A DNA stretch of 64,000 nt from Catellatospora citrea (GCF_003610235.1 NZ_RAPR01000001.1:5518001-5582000), one strand, 5' to 3'. Counted from the stretch's first letter, positions 33,508 to 43,872 are shown. The notes: generated by a model not told the origin, from the letters alone. Program-made: numbers and translations.

Positions 33508-33590
33508 CCGAACGCGGGTGCGGGTCAGGGCTACCAGCGTGGCGGGATATCAGACTGGGCTCGTAGCCGGTGACCTGAGACAATGTTCGG

Positions 33591-33836
33591 GTGACCACAC
33601 CAGTGACGAACCCCAGCACCATCGTTGAAGAGCGCACGGCCACGGACTATCGCCTCGACGAGGGCGACCACGAGCGCCTGTCGCACTACGCGCCCAAGGA
33701 CAAACTGCTCGAAGCGATGATCGAGGGTACGCCGGTGCGCGCCCTGTGCGGCAAGGTCTGGGTGCCGACCCGCGACCCCAACCGCTTCCCGGTGTGCCCG
33801 GAGTGCAAGGAGATCTACGAGAACCTCTCCGAATGA
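33591..33836 (+). CDS. DUF3039-family protein
   Basis: 81 residues from GTG. The conserved block DYRLDEGDHERLSHYAPKDKLLEAMIEGTPVRALCGKVWVP (residues 19-60) and the VCPECKEIYENL ending match the actinobacterial DUF3039 family. Cys53 with the C-terminal CPEC pair could bind zinc. Function unknown; small and cytoplasmic. Its TGA overlaps the ATG of a 28-codon frame that ends 4 nt before the ribokinase gene. Confidence 0.85.
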   Translation: MTTPVTNPSTIVEERTATDYRLDEGDHERLSHYAPKDKLLEAMIEGTPVRALCGKVWVPTRDPNRFPVCPECKEIYENLSE

Positions 33837-33919
33837 TCCGGCTTGCGCGCCGACGCTCGGCCGTCACGGCCGCGCGGCACGGGGGTCTCGGCGCGCCCCG
33901 GTCCCTCCTCCAGGAGTAA
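33833..33919 (+). CDS. Possible bridging ORF between DUF3039 and ribokinase genes
   Basis: 28 codons (MIRLARRRSAVTAARHGG...) starting at an ATG that overlaps the DUF3039 stop and ending at TAA 33917-33919; the ribokinase ATG follows 4 nt later. Its last codons CAG GAG TAA form the AGGAG ribosome-binding site of the next gene. It may only carry ribosomes across the gap. Chance is possible because stop codons are rare in this GC content. Confidence 0.25.
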   Translation: MIRLARRRSAVTAARHGGLGAPRSLLQE

Positions 33920-33923
33920 GGGC

Positions 33924-34865
33924 ATGACCGCGAGCGTGGTCGTCGTGGGCAGCGCGAACATGGATCTGGTGGTGGCGACGCCCACCCTGCCCCGTCCCGG
34001 CGAGACCGTGCTCGGACAGGACTTCACGACCGTTCCCGGCGGCAAGGGGGCCAACCAGGCCGTCGCCGCCGCCCGAGCCGGCGCCCGGTGCCACTTCCTG
34101 GGCGCGGTCGGGCTGGACGCCTTCGGTGACGAGCTCAAGGGCTGCCTGGCCGCGGCCGGTGTCGAGCTGGACGGGCTGCGCCGGGTGGCCGGGCCCTCCG
34201 GGGTGGCGCTGATCGCCGTCGACGCGGCCGCCGAAAACCTCATCGTCGTCGCTCCCGGCGCGAACGCGCAGCTCACCGAGCTGGACCCGGTCGACCGGGA
34301 GCTCATCGCCAACTGTGACGTGCTGCTCTGCCAGTTGGAGATCCCGCTGGAGACGGTCGCGCAGGCCGCCGCCGCGGCACGGGCCGGGCAGACGGTCTTC
34401 ATCCTCAACGCCGCCCCCGCCCGGGCGCTGTCGGACGAGCTGCTGGCCCTGGTGGACGTGCTGGTGGTGAACCAGACCGAGGCCGCGGTGCTGGCCGGGC
34501 TCGACGGCGGCCGCGAGGTCGCCCGGGCCGACAACGTGCCGGAACTTCTCTCCAATCTGCTGGCCGCCGTGCCGCGGGTGGTGCTGACGCTCGGCGCGGC
34601 CGGCGCCGCGTACGCCGACCGCGAGGGGACGCGGCTGGAGGTGGGCGCGCCGCCCGTCGCCGCCGTGGACACCACGGCCGCCGGGGACGCCTTCACCGGT
34701 GCGTTGGCCGTGGCCTGGGCGCAGGGCCGCCCCATCGAGGAGGCGCTGCGCTGGGCGTGTGCCGCGGGCGCGGCCTGTGCCCAGCACTGGGGCGCCTCGA
34801 CCTCGCTGCCCCTGCAGGCCGACATCGACGCGCTCTACGAGCGCGCCTACCAGCCCCAGAGCTGA
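33924..34865 (+). CDS. rbsK: Ribokinase (PfkB family)
   Basis: 313 residues from ATG 33924 with AGGAG upstream. VVVGSANMDLVVATPTLPRPGETVLG, VPGGKGANQAVAAARAG (substrate-binding GGKGANQA), VVVNQTEAAVL and the C-terminal DTTAAGDAFTGALAVAWAQG with catalytic Asp. The NMDLV and GGKGANQ motifs point to ribokinase rather than adenosine or fructose kinases. It would convert ribose to ribose 5-phosphate, in keeping with the neighbouring pseudouridine catabolic genes. Cytoplasmic. Confidence 0.88.
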   Translation: MTASVVVVGSANMDLVVATPTLPRPGETVLGQDFTTVPGGKGANQAVAAARAGARCHFLGAVGLDAFGDELKGCLAAAGVELDGLRRVAGPSGVALIAVDAAAENLIVVAPGANAQLTELDPVDRELIANCDVLLCQLEIPLETVAQAAAAARAGQTVFILNAAPARALSDELLALVDVLVVNQTEAAVLAGLDGGREVARADNVPELLSNLLAAVPRVVLTLGAAGAAYADREGTRLEVGAPPVAAVDTTAAGDAFTGALAVAWAQGRPIEEALRWACAAGAACAQHWGASTSLPLQADIDALYERAYQPQS

Positions 34866-34937
34866 CCCGGCCACCCCGGGCAGGTTCCGGTGGGCGGTCG
34901 GCGGCGAGGCGGCGCGGGCGTACGCCACACCGCGTCG

Positions 34938-34943
34938 TAGCCT
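34938..34943 (+). promoter_or_regulatory. -10 element (TAGCCT), leaderless TRIC gene
   Basis: TAGCCT with a 6-nt gap to GTG 34950 and no ribosome-binding site. Confidence 0.45.
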
Positions 34944-34949
34944 GCGCCG

Positions 34950-35591
34950 GTGGACAGTTCGTCGGCCCTGCTGATCGGGGACCTCACCGGGGTCGCCGTC
35001 TTCGCCGCGTCGGGCGGCTCCGCCGCGGTCGGCAAGCGGCTCGACCTGTTCGGCGTGGTCTTCGTGGGTTTCGTGGCCTCGCTGGGCGGCGGCATCCTGC
35101 GCGACCTGGTCATCAACCAGGTCCCCCCGCTGGCCTTCGCCGACTGGCGTTATCCGGCCACCGCGATCGTCGCCTCGCTGGCCGTCTTCTGGCTGCATCC
35201 GCACCTGGACCGGCTGCGGCGCACCGTGCTCGGCCTGGACGCGGCCGGGCTGGGCCTGTTCACGGTCACCAGCACGCTCAAGGCGTTCGACGCCGGGGTG
35301 CCCGCCGTCGGCGCGTGCCTGCTCGGCATGCTCACCGGCATCGGCGGGGGACTGGTCCGCGACCTGCTGCTCACCGAGATCCCGGTGGTGCTGCGCCGGG
35401 AGATCTACGCGGTGGCGTCGCTGCTCGGCGCGATCGCGGTGGCGGTCCTGGTGCGGTTCGGCTGGGGGAGCGTGTTCACGTTCACGTGCGCGGCGCTGCT
35501 GGTGTTCGTGGTGCGTATCACCGCCCTCTACCGCCACTGGTCGGCACCGCGGCCGCGGCTCGGCGGAGGTGCGACGACGGAGTCCGGCTAG
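34950..35591 (+). CDS. Trimeric intracellular cation channel-like membrane protein (UPF0126)
   Basis: 213 residues, seven predicted membrane helices in two repeats. Each repeat carries the glycine-rich GGG-RD motif: ASLGGGILRDLVI (about 47-59) and TGIGGGLVRDLLL (about 130-142), diagnostic of the UPF0126/TRIC family. Bacterial TRIC proteins form trimeric potassium-permeable channels. GTG start placed by the -10 element 6 nt upstream. The last 20 residues are polar. No functional link to the flanking sugar-kinase and helicase genes is evident. Confidence 0.9.
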   Translation: MDSSSALLIGDLTGVAVFAASGGSAAVGKRLDLFGVVFVGFVASLGGGILRDLVINQVPPLAFADWRYPATAIVASLAVFWLHPHLDRLRRTVLGLDAAGLGLFTVTSTLKAFDAGVPAVGACLLGMLTGIGGGLVRDLLLTEIPVVLRREIYAVASLLGAIAVAVLVRFGWGSVFTFTCAALLVFVVRITALYRHWSAPRPRLGGGATTESG

Positions 35592-35762
35592 CCCTGAATC
35601 GGGTGGTGTGCAACGCGACTCACTGTTTTCCGGCTGACAGTCGCGCGGACCTGTCCTGACGAGCCGATAGACTCAGGGCCCCGCCTTCGAGGTCCCGCCG
35701 AGCCGTGGCCGACCCGAGGGCTCTTTCGTGCGATTCCCCCTTGAAGAGCAGGAGGCTGCCGC

Positions 35763-37481
35763 GTGGCGCTGGCCCGCCCCGTCCCCGAGTCGTTCCCGGC
35801 GCTGCGCGCCTGGCAGCGCAAGGCAATGGTCGAATACCTCCGCCGGCGCTCGCCCGACTTCCTGGCGGTCGCCACGCCCGGCGCGGGCAAGACGACGTTC
35901 GCCCTGCGCATCGCGGCCGAGCTGCTGGCCGACGGCAGCGTGGACGCGGTCACCGTGGTCGCCCCGACCGAGCACCTGAAGCTGCAGTGGGCGCAGGCGG
36001 CGGCCCGCGTGGGCATCCAGCTCGACGCCATGTTCCGCAACGCCGACGTGCACACCAGCGCCGACTTCCACGGCGCGGTGGTGACGTACGCGCAGGTCGG
36101 CATGGCCCCGCAGGTGCACCTGCGGCGCACGCTGACCCGCAGGACGCTGGTGATCCTGGACGAGATCCACCACGCGGGCGATTCGCGCAGCTGGGGCGAC
36201 GGCGTGAAGGCGGCCTTCGAACCGGCCGTGCGACGGCTGATGCTCACCGGGACCCCGTTCCGGTCCGACGAGAACCCGATCCCGTTCGTCAGCTACGAGC
36301 GGGTGGGCGAGGTGCAGCGCTCGCGCGCCGACTCGGTCTACGGCTACGCCGATGCGCTCGCCGACGGCGTCGTCCGGCCTGTGATCTTCCTCGCCTACTC
36401 GGGCGAGACGCGGTGGCGCACCAGCGCCGGTGACGAGCTGGCGGTGCGCCTCGGGGAGCCGCTCACCCAGGACCTGATCGCGCACGCCTGGCGCACCGCG
36501 CTGGACCCCAAGGGCGACTGGATGCCGCAGGTGCTGCGGGCCGCCGACGCGCGGCTGCAGGTGCTGCGCGCCGGGGGCATCCCGGACGCCGGGGGCCTGA
36601 TCATCGCCTCGGACCAGCAGACCGCCCGGGCGTACGCCAAGCTGATCGAGACCATCTCCGGCGAGAAGGCCGTGGTGGTGCTCTCCGACGACACCGGGGC
36701 GTCGGCCAAGATCGCCGAGTTCGCGGGCTCCCAGCAGCGCTGGATGGTCGCGGTGCGCATGGTGTCCGAGGGCGTCGACATCCCGCGGCTGGCCGTCGGC
36801 GTGTACGCCACCAGCGCCTCCACCCCGCTCTACTTCGCCCAGGCCATCGGCCGCTTCGTGCGGGCCCGCCGCCCGGGGGAGACGGCCAGCGTCTTCGTGC
36901 CCAGCGTGCCCACGCTGCTCGGGCTGGCCAGCGAGATGGAGCTGGAGCGCGACCACGTGCTCGGCGGCCCCAAGGCCAAGGACGGGCTCGACGACGAGCT
37001 GCTGGAGCGCGCACAGCAGTCCGAGCAGGCCAGCGGGGAGCTGACCAAGTCGTTCGAGGCGCTGTCCGCGACCGCCGAACTCGACCAGGTGATCTTCGAC
37101 GGCGCGACCTTCGGGCTGCCCGCCCAGGCCGGCACGCCCGAGGAGGAGGACTTCCTGGGCCTGCCCGGCCTGCTCAGCGCCGACCAGGTGTCGGCGCTGC
37201 TGACCAAGCGCCAGGCCGAGCAGGCCGCCGCGGTGCGCCGCAACCGGGCCGAGCAGACCCCCGCTCAGCGGGAGCCCGTGGTCCGCGACATGTCCGCCAC
37301 CGAGCGCCGCATCCACCTGCGCCGCCAGCTCAACGCCCTGGTCGCGGCCCACCACCACCGCACCAACCTGCCCCACGGCAAGATCCACGCCGAACTCCGC
37401 GCCAAGTGCGGCGGCCCCCCCAGCGCCCAGGCCACCATCGAACAACTCGAAGAACGCATCGCCACCATCCAGAGCTTCTGA
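35763..37481 (+). CDS. DEAD/DEAH-box helicase (superfamily 2)
   Basis: 572 residues from GTG. Q-like RAWQRKAMVEYLRRR, Walker A ATPGAGKTTFALRIA (about 37-51), VVAPTEHLKLQW (Ia), Walker B LVILDEIHHAGD with a DEIH box, motif III MLTGTPFRSD, motif V VRMVSEGVDIPRLAVGVYAT and motif VI FAQAIGRFVRARRP. Helicase core about 1-390; the remaining 180 residues are a charged C-terminal domain with predicted helices. It belongs to the RadD/RecQ-unrelated SF2 group common in actinobacteria. DNA or RNA substrate not determinable. TAGACT at 35668-35673 may be its -10. Confidence 0.88.
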   Translation: MALARPVPESFPALRAWQRKAMVEYLRRRSPDFLAVATPGAGKTTFALRIAAELLADGSVDAVTVVAPTEHLKLQWAQAAARVGIQLDAMFRNADVHTSADFHGAVVTYAQVGMAPQVHLRRTLTRRTLVILDEIHHAGDSRSWGDGVKAAFEPAVRRLMLTGTPFRSDENPIPFVSYERVGEVQRSRADSVYGYADALADGVVRPVIFLAYSGETRWRTSAGDELAVRLGEPLTQDLIAHAWRTALDPKGDWMPQVLRAADARLQVLRAGGIPDAGGLIIASDQQTARAYAKLIETISGEKAVVVLSDDTGASAKIAEFAGSQQRWMVAVRMVSEGVDIPRLAVGVYATSASTPLYFAQAIGRFVRARRPGETASVFVPSVPTLLGLASEMELERDHVLGGPKAKDGLDDELLERAQQSEQASGELTKSFEALSATAELDQVIFDGATFGLPAQAGTPEEEDFLGLPGLLSADQVSALLTKRQAEQAAAVRRNRAEQTPAQREPVVRDMSATERRIHLRRQLNALVAAHHHRTNLPHGKIHAELRAKCGGPPSAQATIEQLEERIATIQSF

Positions 37482-37498
37482 CCCACCCCCACCTGCAG

Positions 37499-37557
37499 CA
37501 ACTCTTAAAGACTTGGGCCCACCGCGGGTGCGGGAGGGCCCAAGTCTTTAAGAGTTG
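37499..37557. repeat. Long inverted repeat (22-bp arms) after the helicase gene
   Basis: Perfect 22-bp arms at 37499-37520 and 37536-37557 (outer part CAACTCTTAAAGACTTGGG) around a 15-nt spacer. Shares the outer CAACTCTTAA with 30879-30943. Immediately followed by a conventional terminator. Confidence 0.8.
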
Positions 37558-37578
37558 TGGCACAAGGGTGCGGATACG

Positions 37579-37615
37579 CCGAAGGGGGCACCGCTGGTTG
37601 CGGTGCCCCCTTCGG
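37579..37615. terminator. Convergent terminator
   Basis: CCGAAGGGGGCACCGC (37579-37594) pairs perfectly with 37600-37615 across a 5-nt loop, 15 nt after the stop of the DUF7455-like gene. Confidence 0.8.
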
Positions 37616-37630
37616 GTCAAGCCTGTGGTG

Positions 37631-37864
37631 TTACTTGGCCATCATGTCGGCGCCCCGCCAGGTGAACTCGGGGTCCGCCGCCACTTCCACGGCAATCTTG
37701 ACAAGGTCGTCGGCGTACTTGTTGGCGTGGTGTCCGCAGAACACCAGCTCGCCCCCACCGGCCAGCTTCACACGCAATTTGCCCGCCGCGTTACAGCGGT
37801 CGCACCGTTCATCGGCGGCTGGGGCAGCCACCGTTTCCGGCGGCGGCGTGAGGGTCTGGGTCAT
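37631..37864 (-). CDS. DUF7455-like small zinc-ribbon-type protein
   Basis: 77 residues from ATG 37864, with AGGAGGAAGG upstream. The core ERCDRCNAAGKLRVKLAGGGELVFCGHHANKYADDL has CxxC and CxHH pairs that could bind one zinc, matching the small actinobacterial family found beside the principal sigma gene. A second in-frame ATG at 37963 also has a good GGAGG and would add 33 residues rich in Gly/Asn, so a longer isoform is possible. It lies downstream of sigA on the same strand. Function unknown. Confidence 0.8.
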   Translation of the reverse strand: MTQTLTPPPETVAAPAADERCDRCNAAGKLRVKLAGGGELVFCGHHANKYADDLVKIAVEVAADPEFTWRGADMMAK

Positions 37865-38245
37865 CGCCTTCCTCCTCTGGTCGTCACCGATGCTGATATC
37901 CATCGTCGATCCGCCGAGTCCAGCAGCGCCGAACCCGCCATTGTCATTCAGCTCGTTGCCCATGTAAGCCTCCAACACCGGCCGTGCCGGAGGGCTTCCC
38001 GGAAGGGGCCTCGGGGGGACCGGGGTCACAGCCGGTGAGCGTTCGAGCCTACCTGGTCAGACGGGCTATCGGGGAGATGACCCGTCATGGACAGTGTGCC
38101 GTTCCACCAGAGTGCCACGTCAACGATCGCGCGTCGAACAGAAACAGAGCGCCTACCCGTCTATGTACGCACGGTGAGTATCTCTGTACGTTCGGTGGAT
38201 ACCAAATGCCCGATATGCGCGAAGTGTCGACTTGACCTACTGGCT
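37865..38245 (-). other. 381-nt gap between DUF7455-like gene and sigA
   Basis: The first 100 nt hold the alternative upstream start of the DUF7455-like gene (ATG 37963). Minus-strand TAGGCT near 38047 and TTGACG near 38118 resemble promoter hexamers but are not spaced as a pair. The part next to sigA (38100-38240) is AT-richer than average. No ORF or RNA gene was recognised. Confidence 0.4.
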
Positions 38246-39943
<1,698 letters not shown>

Positions 39944-40179
39944 GGACGACCTTCCGGAGGCGAGTATCAAACAAGAATCTGCGGCTTCGGCCGCGTCGCA
40001 TGGCGCGTCGCGGTAGGTCAGCCAGTGTGATGTGTGGATGCGCCCCGCACCTTCGGCACGTGGCAGGCGTGAATTGTAGCGCCGTACTCGGCGATCATCT
40101 CGGCGCGCACGCCGCAGGAGGTCCGCGAGCGGGCTCCGGGGCCTTGGCAGGATGGCACCAGGTGACGAGGAGGACGGTC

Positions 40180-40980
40180 GTGAACGAGCTGGAACTGCTG
40201 GATATCGCGGTGCAGGTGGCCGCTGACGCGGCCGACACCGCCCGCCGTATGCGTAACGAGGCGATCAACGATGTCGGCACGAAATCCACCGCCACGGACG
40301 TCGTGACGGCCGCCGATCGCGCGGTCGAGCAACAGGTGATCGCCGCGCTGGCGGCGCGGCGCCCGGGTGACACGGTACTCGGCGAGGAGTTCGGCGGCGC
40401 GGGAATTGCCGGCGACGGCGGGGTCCGCTGGATCGTGGATCCGATCGACGGGACCGTGAACTACCTCTACGGGCTGGCCCAGTACGCCGTGTCGATCGCC
40501 GCGGAGGTGGACGGGGAGGTCGTGGCGGGGGTGGTGCGCAACGCGGCCACCGGGGACACCTGGACGGCCGCGCGGGGCCACGGCGCGTGGCGGGACGGGC
40601 GGCGGCTGACCGGCTCGCCGGCCACCGAGCTGGCCCTGTCGCTGGTCGGCACGGGCTTCGGCTACGCCCGGGAGCGTCGCGTCCACCAGGCGGCGGTGGT
40701 GGCGCAGGTGCTGCCGCTGGTGCGCGACATCCGGCGGATGGGCGCGGCGGCGCTGGACCTGTGCGCGGCGGCCGAGGGGATGCTGGACGCGTACTACGAG
40801 AAGGGCCTCGCGGAGTGGGACATGGCCGCGGGCGGCCTGATTGCGCGGGAGGCCGGGCTGCTGGTCACCGGCCTGTCGGGCCGGCCGGCCGGCGGGGACA
40901 TGGTGCTGGCGGCGCCACCGGCCCTGCACGGCCCGCTCGACGCCCTGCTCACCGAGCTGGTCGCCGACGGCGGCCCGTGA
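40180..40980 (+). CDS. suhB: Inositol monophosphatase family protein (SuhB-like)
   Basis: 266 residues from GTG 40180 with GAGGAGGA upstream. Li+-sensitive Mg-dependent phosphatase fold: [23 protein letters not shown] (metal Glu), [15 protein letters not shown] (metal Asp residues), [16 protein letters not shown] and [16 protein letters not shown] (third metal Asp). All catalytic ligands are present. Dephosphorylates inositol-1-phosphate or related sugar phosphates. Position beside sigA and divergent from it is the same as suhB in Mycobacterium. Confidence 0.9.
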   Translation: MNELELLDIAVQVAADAADTARRMRNEAINDVGTKSTATDVVTAADRAVEQQVIAALAARRPGDTVLGEEFGGAGIAGDGGVRWIVDPIDGTVNYLYGLAQYAVSIAAEVDGEVVAGVVRNAATGDTWTAARGHGAWRDGRRLTGSPATELALSLVGTGFGYARERRVHQAAVVAQVLPLVRDIRRMGAAALDLCAAAEGMLDAYYEKGLAEWDMAAGGLIAREAGLLVTGLSGRPAGGDMVLAAPPALHGPLDALLTELVADGGP

Positions 40981-40994
40981 CGCCCGCACACGAT

Positions 40995-41039
40995 CGAAGG
41001 CCCCGTCCGGCGGCGTACAGCGGCCGGACGGGGCCTTCG
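40995..41039. terminator. Bidirectional terminator between suhB and cei
   Basis: CGAAGGCCCCGTCCGGC (40995-41011) pairs perfectly with 41023-41039 around an 11-nt loop between convergent genes. Confidence 0.8.
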
Positions 41040-41070
41040 GCTCAGGGTGGGGGACCCGCGATGCGCTCGG

Positions 41071-41601
41071 TCAGGGCTTCTCGGCGCAGGTGCCCTCGGG
41101 CAGCACGGGGCGACCCAGGGCGGCGACCGCCTGACGCATCTCGGTCGGCGTGGCGAGCTGCTTGAACTGTCCACCGATGATCACGTCGATGGTGTCGTTC
41201 TCGCGCTTGATGTCGAACACGGACTCGACGTCATTGAGGAAGTACGCCTTCAGCAGCTGGGCCCCGCCGACGGTCTTGGGGCCGTAGCGCAGCTCGGCGA
41301 CGACGTCGGGCTGTGCCTTCTTCTCGTTGCCCGTCTTCTCCACCTTGAACTTGCGGTTGGTGAAGTCCGCGGCCACGTTACGGGCGAGATCCACCGTGGT
41401 CGTGGCGTTGTAGACGTTGATCTTAACTTCGCTCTCGGAGTCAGGCAGCGTGTTGTCGACGGGCACGAAGCCCGCCGGACAGCTCTGGGTCACGGGAGCG
41501 TCGCTCTGCGTGTCACGATTGAGCGTGATCACGGCCAGAGTGATACCGATGATCGCCAGGGTGCTGATGATGGCGATCGCCCGAATTCGTGCTAGTTGCA
41601 T
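41071..41601 (-). CDS. cei: Cell envelope integrity protein Cei-like (LytR C-terminal domain)
   Basis: 176 residues from ATG 41601. One membrane helix (about 8-28, AIAIISTLAIIGITLAVITL) and an outer LytR_C domain (about 50-165): VKINVYNATTTVDLARNVAADFTNRKFKV ... VAELRYGPKTVGGAQLLKAYF. Two cysteines (QSCPAG and GTCAEKP) frame the domain. Mycobacterial Rv2700/Cei has the same architecture and locus, and its loss weakens the envelope. Conserved gene order (suhB-cei-DUF4193) supports orthology. Expected on the outer membrane face. Confidence 0.85.
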   Translation of the reverse strand: MQLARIRAIAIISTLAIIGITLAVITLNRDTQSDAPVTQSCPAGFVPVDNTLPDSESEVKINVYNATTTVDLARNVAADFTNRKFKVEKTGNEKKAQPDVVAELRYGPKTVGGAQLLKAYFLNDVESVFDIKRENDTIDVIIGGQFKQLATPTEMRQAVAALGRPVLPEGTCAEKP

Positions 41602-41944
41602 CTCGGTGCCGCTCCCCGTGAGCCAGAGGTCCGCTGCCGCCACTTTGACGGCATGGGCCAGAGGTTATCGGTTGACCGGCCCGCCGGGGGCCGCGACCCG
41701 ACAGACGACCGGAATTGGCCGGACGTTCCCGGCGCGCCGACCGTGATCGGCGGGCGGCTGCCCCTACCTTGGTCTCGCCTGACCCGACGGCCCCATAACG
41801 CTGTCGGCTCAGTCACATCGGGAACAACTTCGCGTGCAGGAGCGTACAACTCCCACACGGGCGCGCTAAAGTACCGCGCTCGTCAAGAGTGACGACGTTG
41901 CGTACGCATGACGGACAAGACACAAATTGGGAGTGTGACAATCG
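41602..41944 (+). other. 343-nt divergent region between cei and the DUF4193 gene
   Basis: Holds regulatory sequences for two divergent genes. TAAAGT (41867-41872) is a plausible -10 for the DUF4193 gene, leaving a leader of about 66 nt with GGGAG before the ATG. On the minus strand ACCTCTGGC occurs twice upstream of cei. No ORF or hairpin of note. Confidence 0.4.
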
Positions 41945-42241
41945 ATGGCCACCGACTACGACGCCCCGCGCCGTGACGAGGCCGACCTCGGTGAGGACAG
42001 CCTCGAGGAGCTGAAGGCCCGGCGTGTCGACACACAGTCGGGCAGCGTGGACGTGGATGAGGTCGATCTCGCCGAGAACTTCGAACTGCCCGGCGGCGAC
42101 CTGGCCGACGAGGAGCTGACGGTCAAGGTCGTGCCGATGCAGGCCGACGAGTTCCGCTGCTCGCGGTGCTTCCTGGTGCATCACCGCAGCCAGCTGGCAG
42201 GCGAGCGCAACGGCGAGCCCATCTGCCGCGAGTGCGCCTGA
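41945..42241 (+). CDS. DUF4193-family protein
   Basis: 98 residues. Highly conserved small actinobacterial protein: MATDYDAPRRDEADLGEDSLEELKARR, acidic middle, then DEFRCSRCFLVHHRSQLA and ICRECA, giving two CxxC pairs that should form a zinc ribbon. Matches Rv2699c by position and motif. Function unknown; strong conservation beside sigA suggests a core role in transcription or RNA metabolism (inference). A 10-bp perfect hairpin follows. Confidence 0.9.
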   Translation: MATDYDAPRRDEADLGEDSLEELKARRVDTQSGSVDVDEVDLAENFELPGGDLADEELTVKVVPMQADEFRCSRCFLVHHRSQLAGERNGEPICRECA

Positions 42242-42321
42242 CCGCGTGCGCCCACCGGACGGATTCCGGGGCTTGACGCGATGGGGTGAGATGGCGCAGA
42301 ACATCTGGGTACACGGATCGA

Positions 42322-42348
42322 GGCACGCCGCAACGGACGCGGCGTGCC
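42322..42348 (+). terminator. Terminator after the DUF4193 gene
   Basis: GGCACGCCGC (42322-42331) and GCGGCGTGCC (42339-42348), loop of 7 nt. Confidence 0.65.
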
Positions 42349-42423
42349 ACACGGGGACCGGGTCCACGGTGGCCCCGAGCAACGTCGTGGACCAGATGCC
42401 GTCTCAGCCGACAGGAGCCAGCC

Positions 42424-43266
42424 ATGACCACCAGCCCCGAAGAGGTGCCCGGCGACGCTGCGTCATCGACAGGCGCGTCGGGCACTGCCGCACCCGGCAC
42501 CGGCGCCGGTAGGCCCGACGAACTGGCGCTGGCGGTGGCGGGGCTCGCCGACGAGGACCTCGACAAGGCCGGACGGCGCAAACTGCTCGGGCGGATGCTG
42601 GTGGGCCTGCGCGAGCGCGGGGTCAAAGAAGTCTTCATGCCCCGCAAGGCGATCAACTGGATCACCGAGGCGGTCTCCGACCTGGCCCCGCACGTGCCGG
42701 TGCGCAACCTGGAGACGCTGCGGCGGCATTACCCGGGCCTCGACGACGAGGCCCTCGCCGAGCGGCTGATCCGCAACGCGGCCCGCTCCGCGGCGGGCGT
42801 CGGCGCGGTAGGCGGCGGAATGGCGTCCATCGAGTGGGCGGTGCCGCCCACTCTGCTGTCGACGCCGGTGCTGCTGGCGACCGAGACGGTCGGCGTGGTC
42901 GGCATCGAGCTCAAGCTCATCGGCGAGCTGCACGAGGTGTACGGCCAGCCGGTGCTCGGCACGCCGTCCCAGCGCGCGATCAGCCTGATGCAGGCCTGGG
43001 CCAGCCACCGGGGCATCAGCCCGATGCTGCCCGGCGCGGCCGCGGCCACGGTGCTCGGCACGGCCACCCGCAAGCAGCTGCGCGACATGGTGCTCAAGCG
43101 GTTCGGGCGCAACCTGACCACGCTGGGCCCGCTGCTGACCGGCGCGGCCATCGCCAGCTACCTCAACCGCAAGGCCACCCGCCGGCTGGGCGACGACATC
43201 CGTCGCGACCTGCGGGGCAAGCGCGGCGGTCCGGCGCTGCCGCCGGGGTCAGCCGACGCGGCGTAG
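42424..43266 (+). CDS. Conserved actinobacterial protein of unknown function, hydrophobic core
   Basis: 280 residues from ATG 42424 with AGGAG 7 nt upstream. N-terminal 35 residues are Ala/Gly/Ser/Thr-rich and disordered; 35-115 is a helical soluble part (KLLGRMLVGLRERGVKEVFMPRKAINWI). A hydrophobic region at about 120-165 (SAAGVGAVGGGMASIEWAVPPTLLSTPVLLATETVGVVGIE) and another at about 195-250 suggest membrane association. No counterpart at this point in the mycobacterial order that I can recall, so it is an insertion relative to it. The 3' end overlaps the convergent DUF3093 gene by 18 nt. Confidence 0.75.
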   Translation: MTTSPEEVPGDAASSTGASGTAAPGTGAGRPDELALAVAGLADEDLDKAGRRKLLGRMLVGLRERGVKEVFMPRKAINWITEAVSDLAPHVPVRNLETLRRHYPGLDDEALAERLIRNAARSAAGVGAVGGGMASIEWAVPPTLLSTPVLLATETVGVVGIELKLIGELHEVYGQPVLGTPSQRAISLMQAWASHRGISPMLPGAAAATVLGTATRKQLRDMVLKRFGRNLTTLGPLLTGAAIASYLNRKATRRLGDDIRRDLRGKRGGPALPPGSADAA

Positions 43267-43761
43267 CGCGCGGGCCAGGTCAGCGGGCCGGCGGCTGCTG
43301 ATCACCCAGTACGGTGTGACGTCGTCGGGGTCGTCGAGCACCACCTGCACGGCGCCGGGGACCCAGGGCCGCTGCACGACGAAGGCCATCGGGTCGGCGT
43401 GCACGCCGAGCAGCTCGCGCTTGGTCTCGGCGTCCAGCGGGATCGCCTGCGCCACGTGGCGCAGCGGCAGCCGGGCGTCGTCGACGACGAACTCGTCCTC
43501 GGTCACGCTGATCCGGATCCGGCCCAGCCGCCACAGGCCCACCGCGACCAGGGTCAGCACGACGGGGTAGGCCACCCAGCCACGCGGGCCGGCCGCGCCC
43601 AATCCGACCTGAGCCGCCAACACGGCTCCCACCAGCAAGGACGGCACCCACAGCCACCACGGCACGGACAGGCGCTCGGTGTGACTGAGCACAGGCCGTG
43701 CCGCACCGACCCCTGTCGCCGTTGTGCCTGAGGATGCCGTGCCGCTGCCTGGATGTGTCAC
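43249..43761 (-). CDS. DUF3093-family membrane protein
   Basis: 170 residues from GTG 43761. Two membrane helices (about 33-50, WWLWVPSLLVGAVLAAQVG, and 55-75, VAYPVVLTLVAVGLWRLG), then a cytoplasmic PH-like domain: RISVTEDEFVVDDARLPLRHVAQAIPLD ... YWVISSRRPADLARAL. Matches Rv2698 in position and strand. Start supported by minus-strand TACCCT (43769-43774) 7 nt before the GTG, again a leaderless layout. Function unknown. Confidence 0.82.
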   Translation of the reverse strand: MTHPGSGTASSGTTATGVGAARPVLSHTERLSVPWWLWVPSLLVGAVLAAQVGLGAAGPRGWVAYPVVLTLVAVGLWRLGRIRISVTEDEFVVDDARLPLRHVAQAIPLDAETKRELLGVHADPMAFVVQRPWVPGAVQVVLDDPDDVTPYWVISSRRPADLARALRRVG

Positions 43762-43768
43762 AGCATCG

Positions 43769-43774
43769 AGGGTA
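43769..43774 (-). promoter_or_regulatory. -10 element (TACCCT), leaderless DUF3093 gene
   Basis: Minus-strand TACCCT, 7 nt before GTG 43761. Confidence 0.4.
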
Positions 43775-43872
43775 GGGCCCGCCGGGTCCACCAGGCGCGG
43801 CAGGATAGAGGCAAGGAGACGCAGCTCCCGTCGCGGGCGCGCGTCCAGGCACTTCCCCCGGAGGTTTGACCG

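Noticed and set aside
33864..35537. A 557-codon minus-strand frame across ribokinase and TRIC genes
   Set aside because: Arg/Gln/His-rich shadow; both plus-strand genes are clear.
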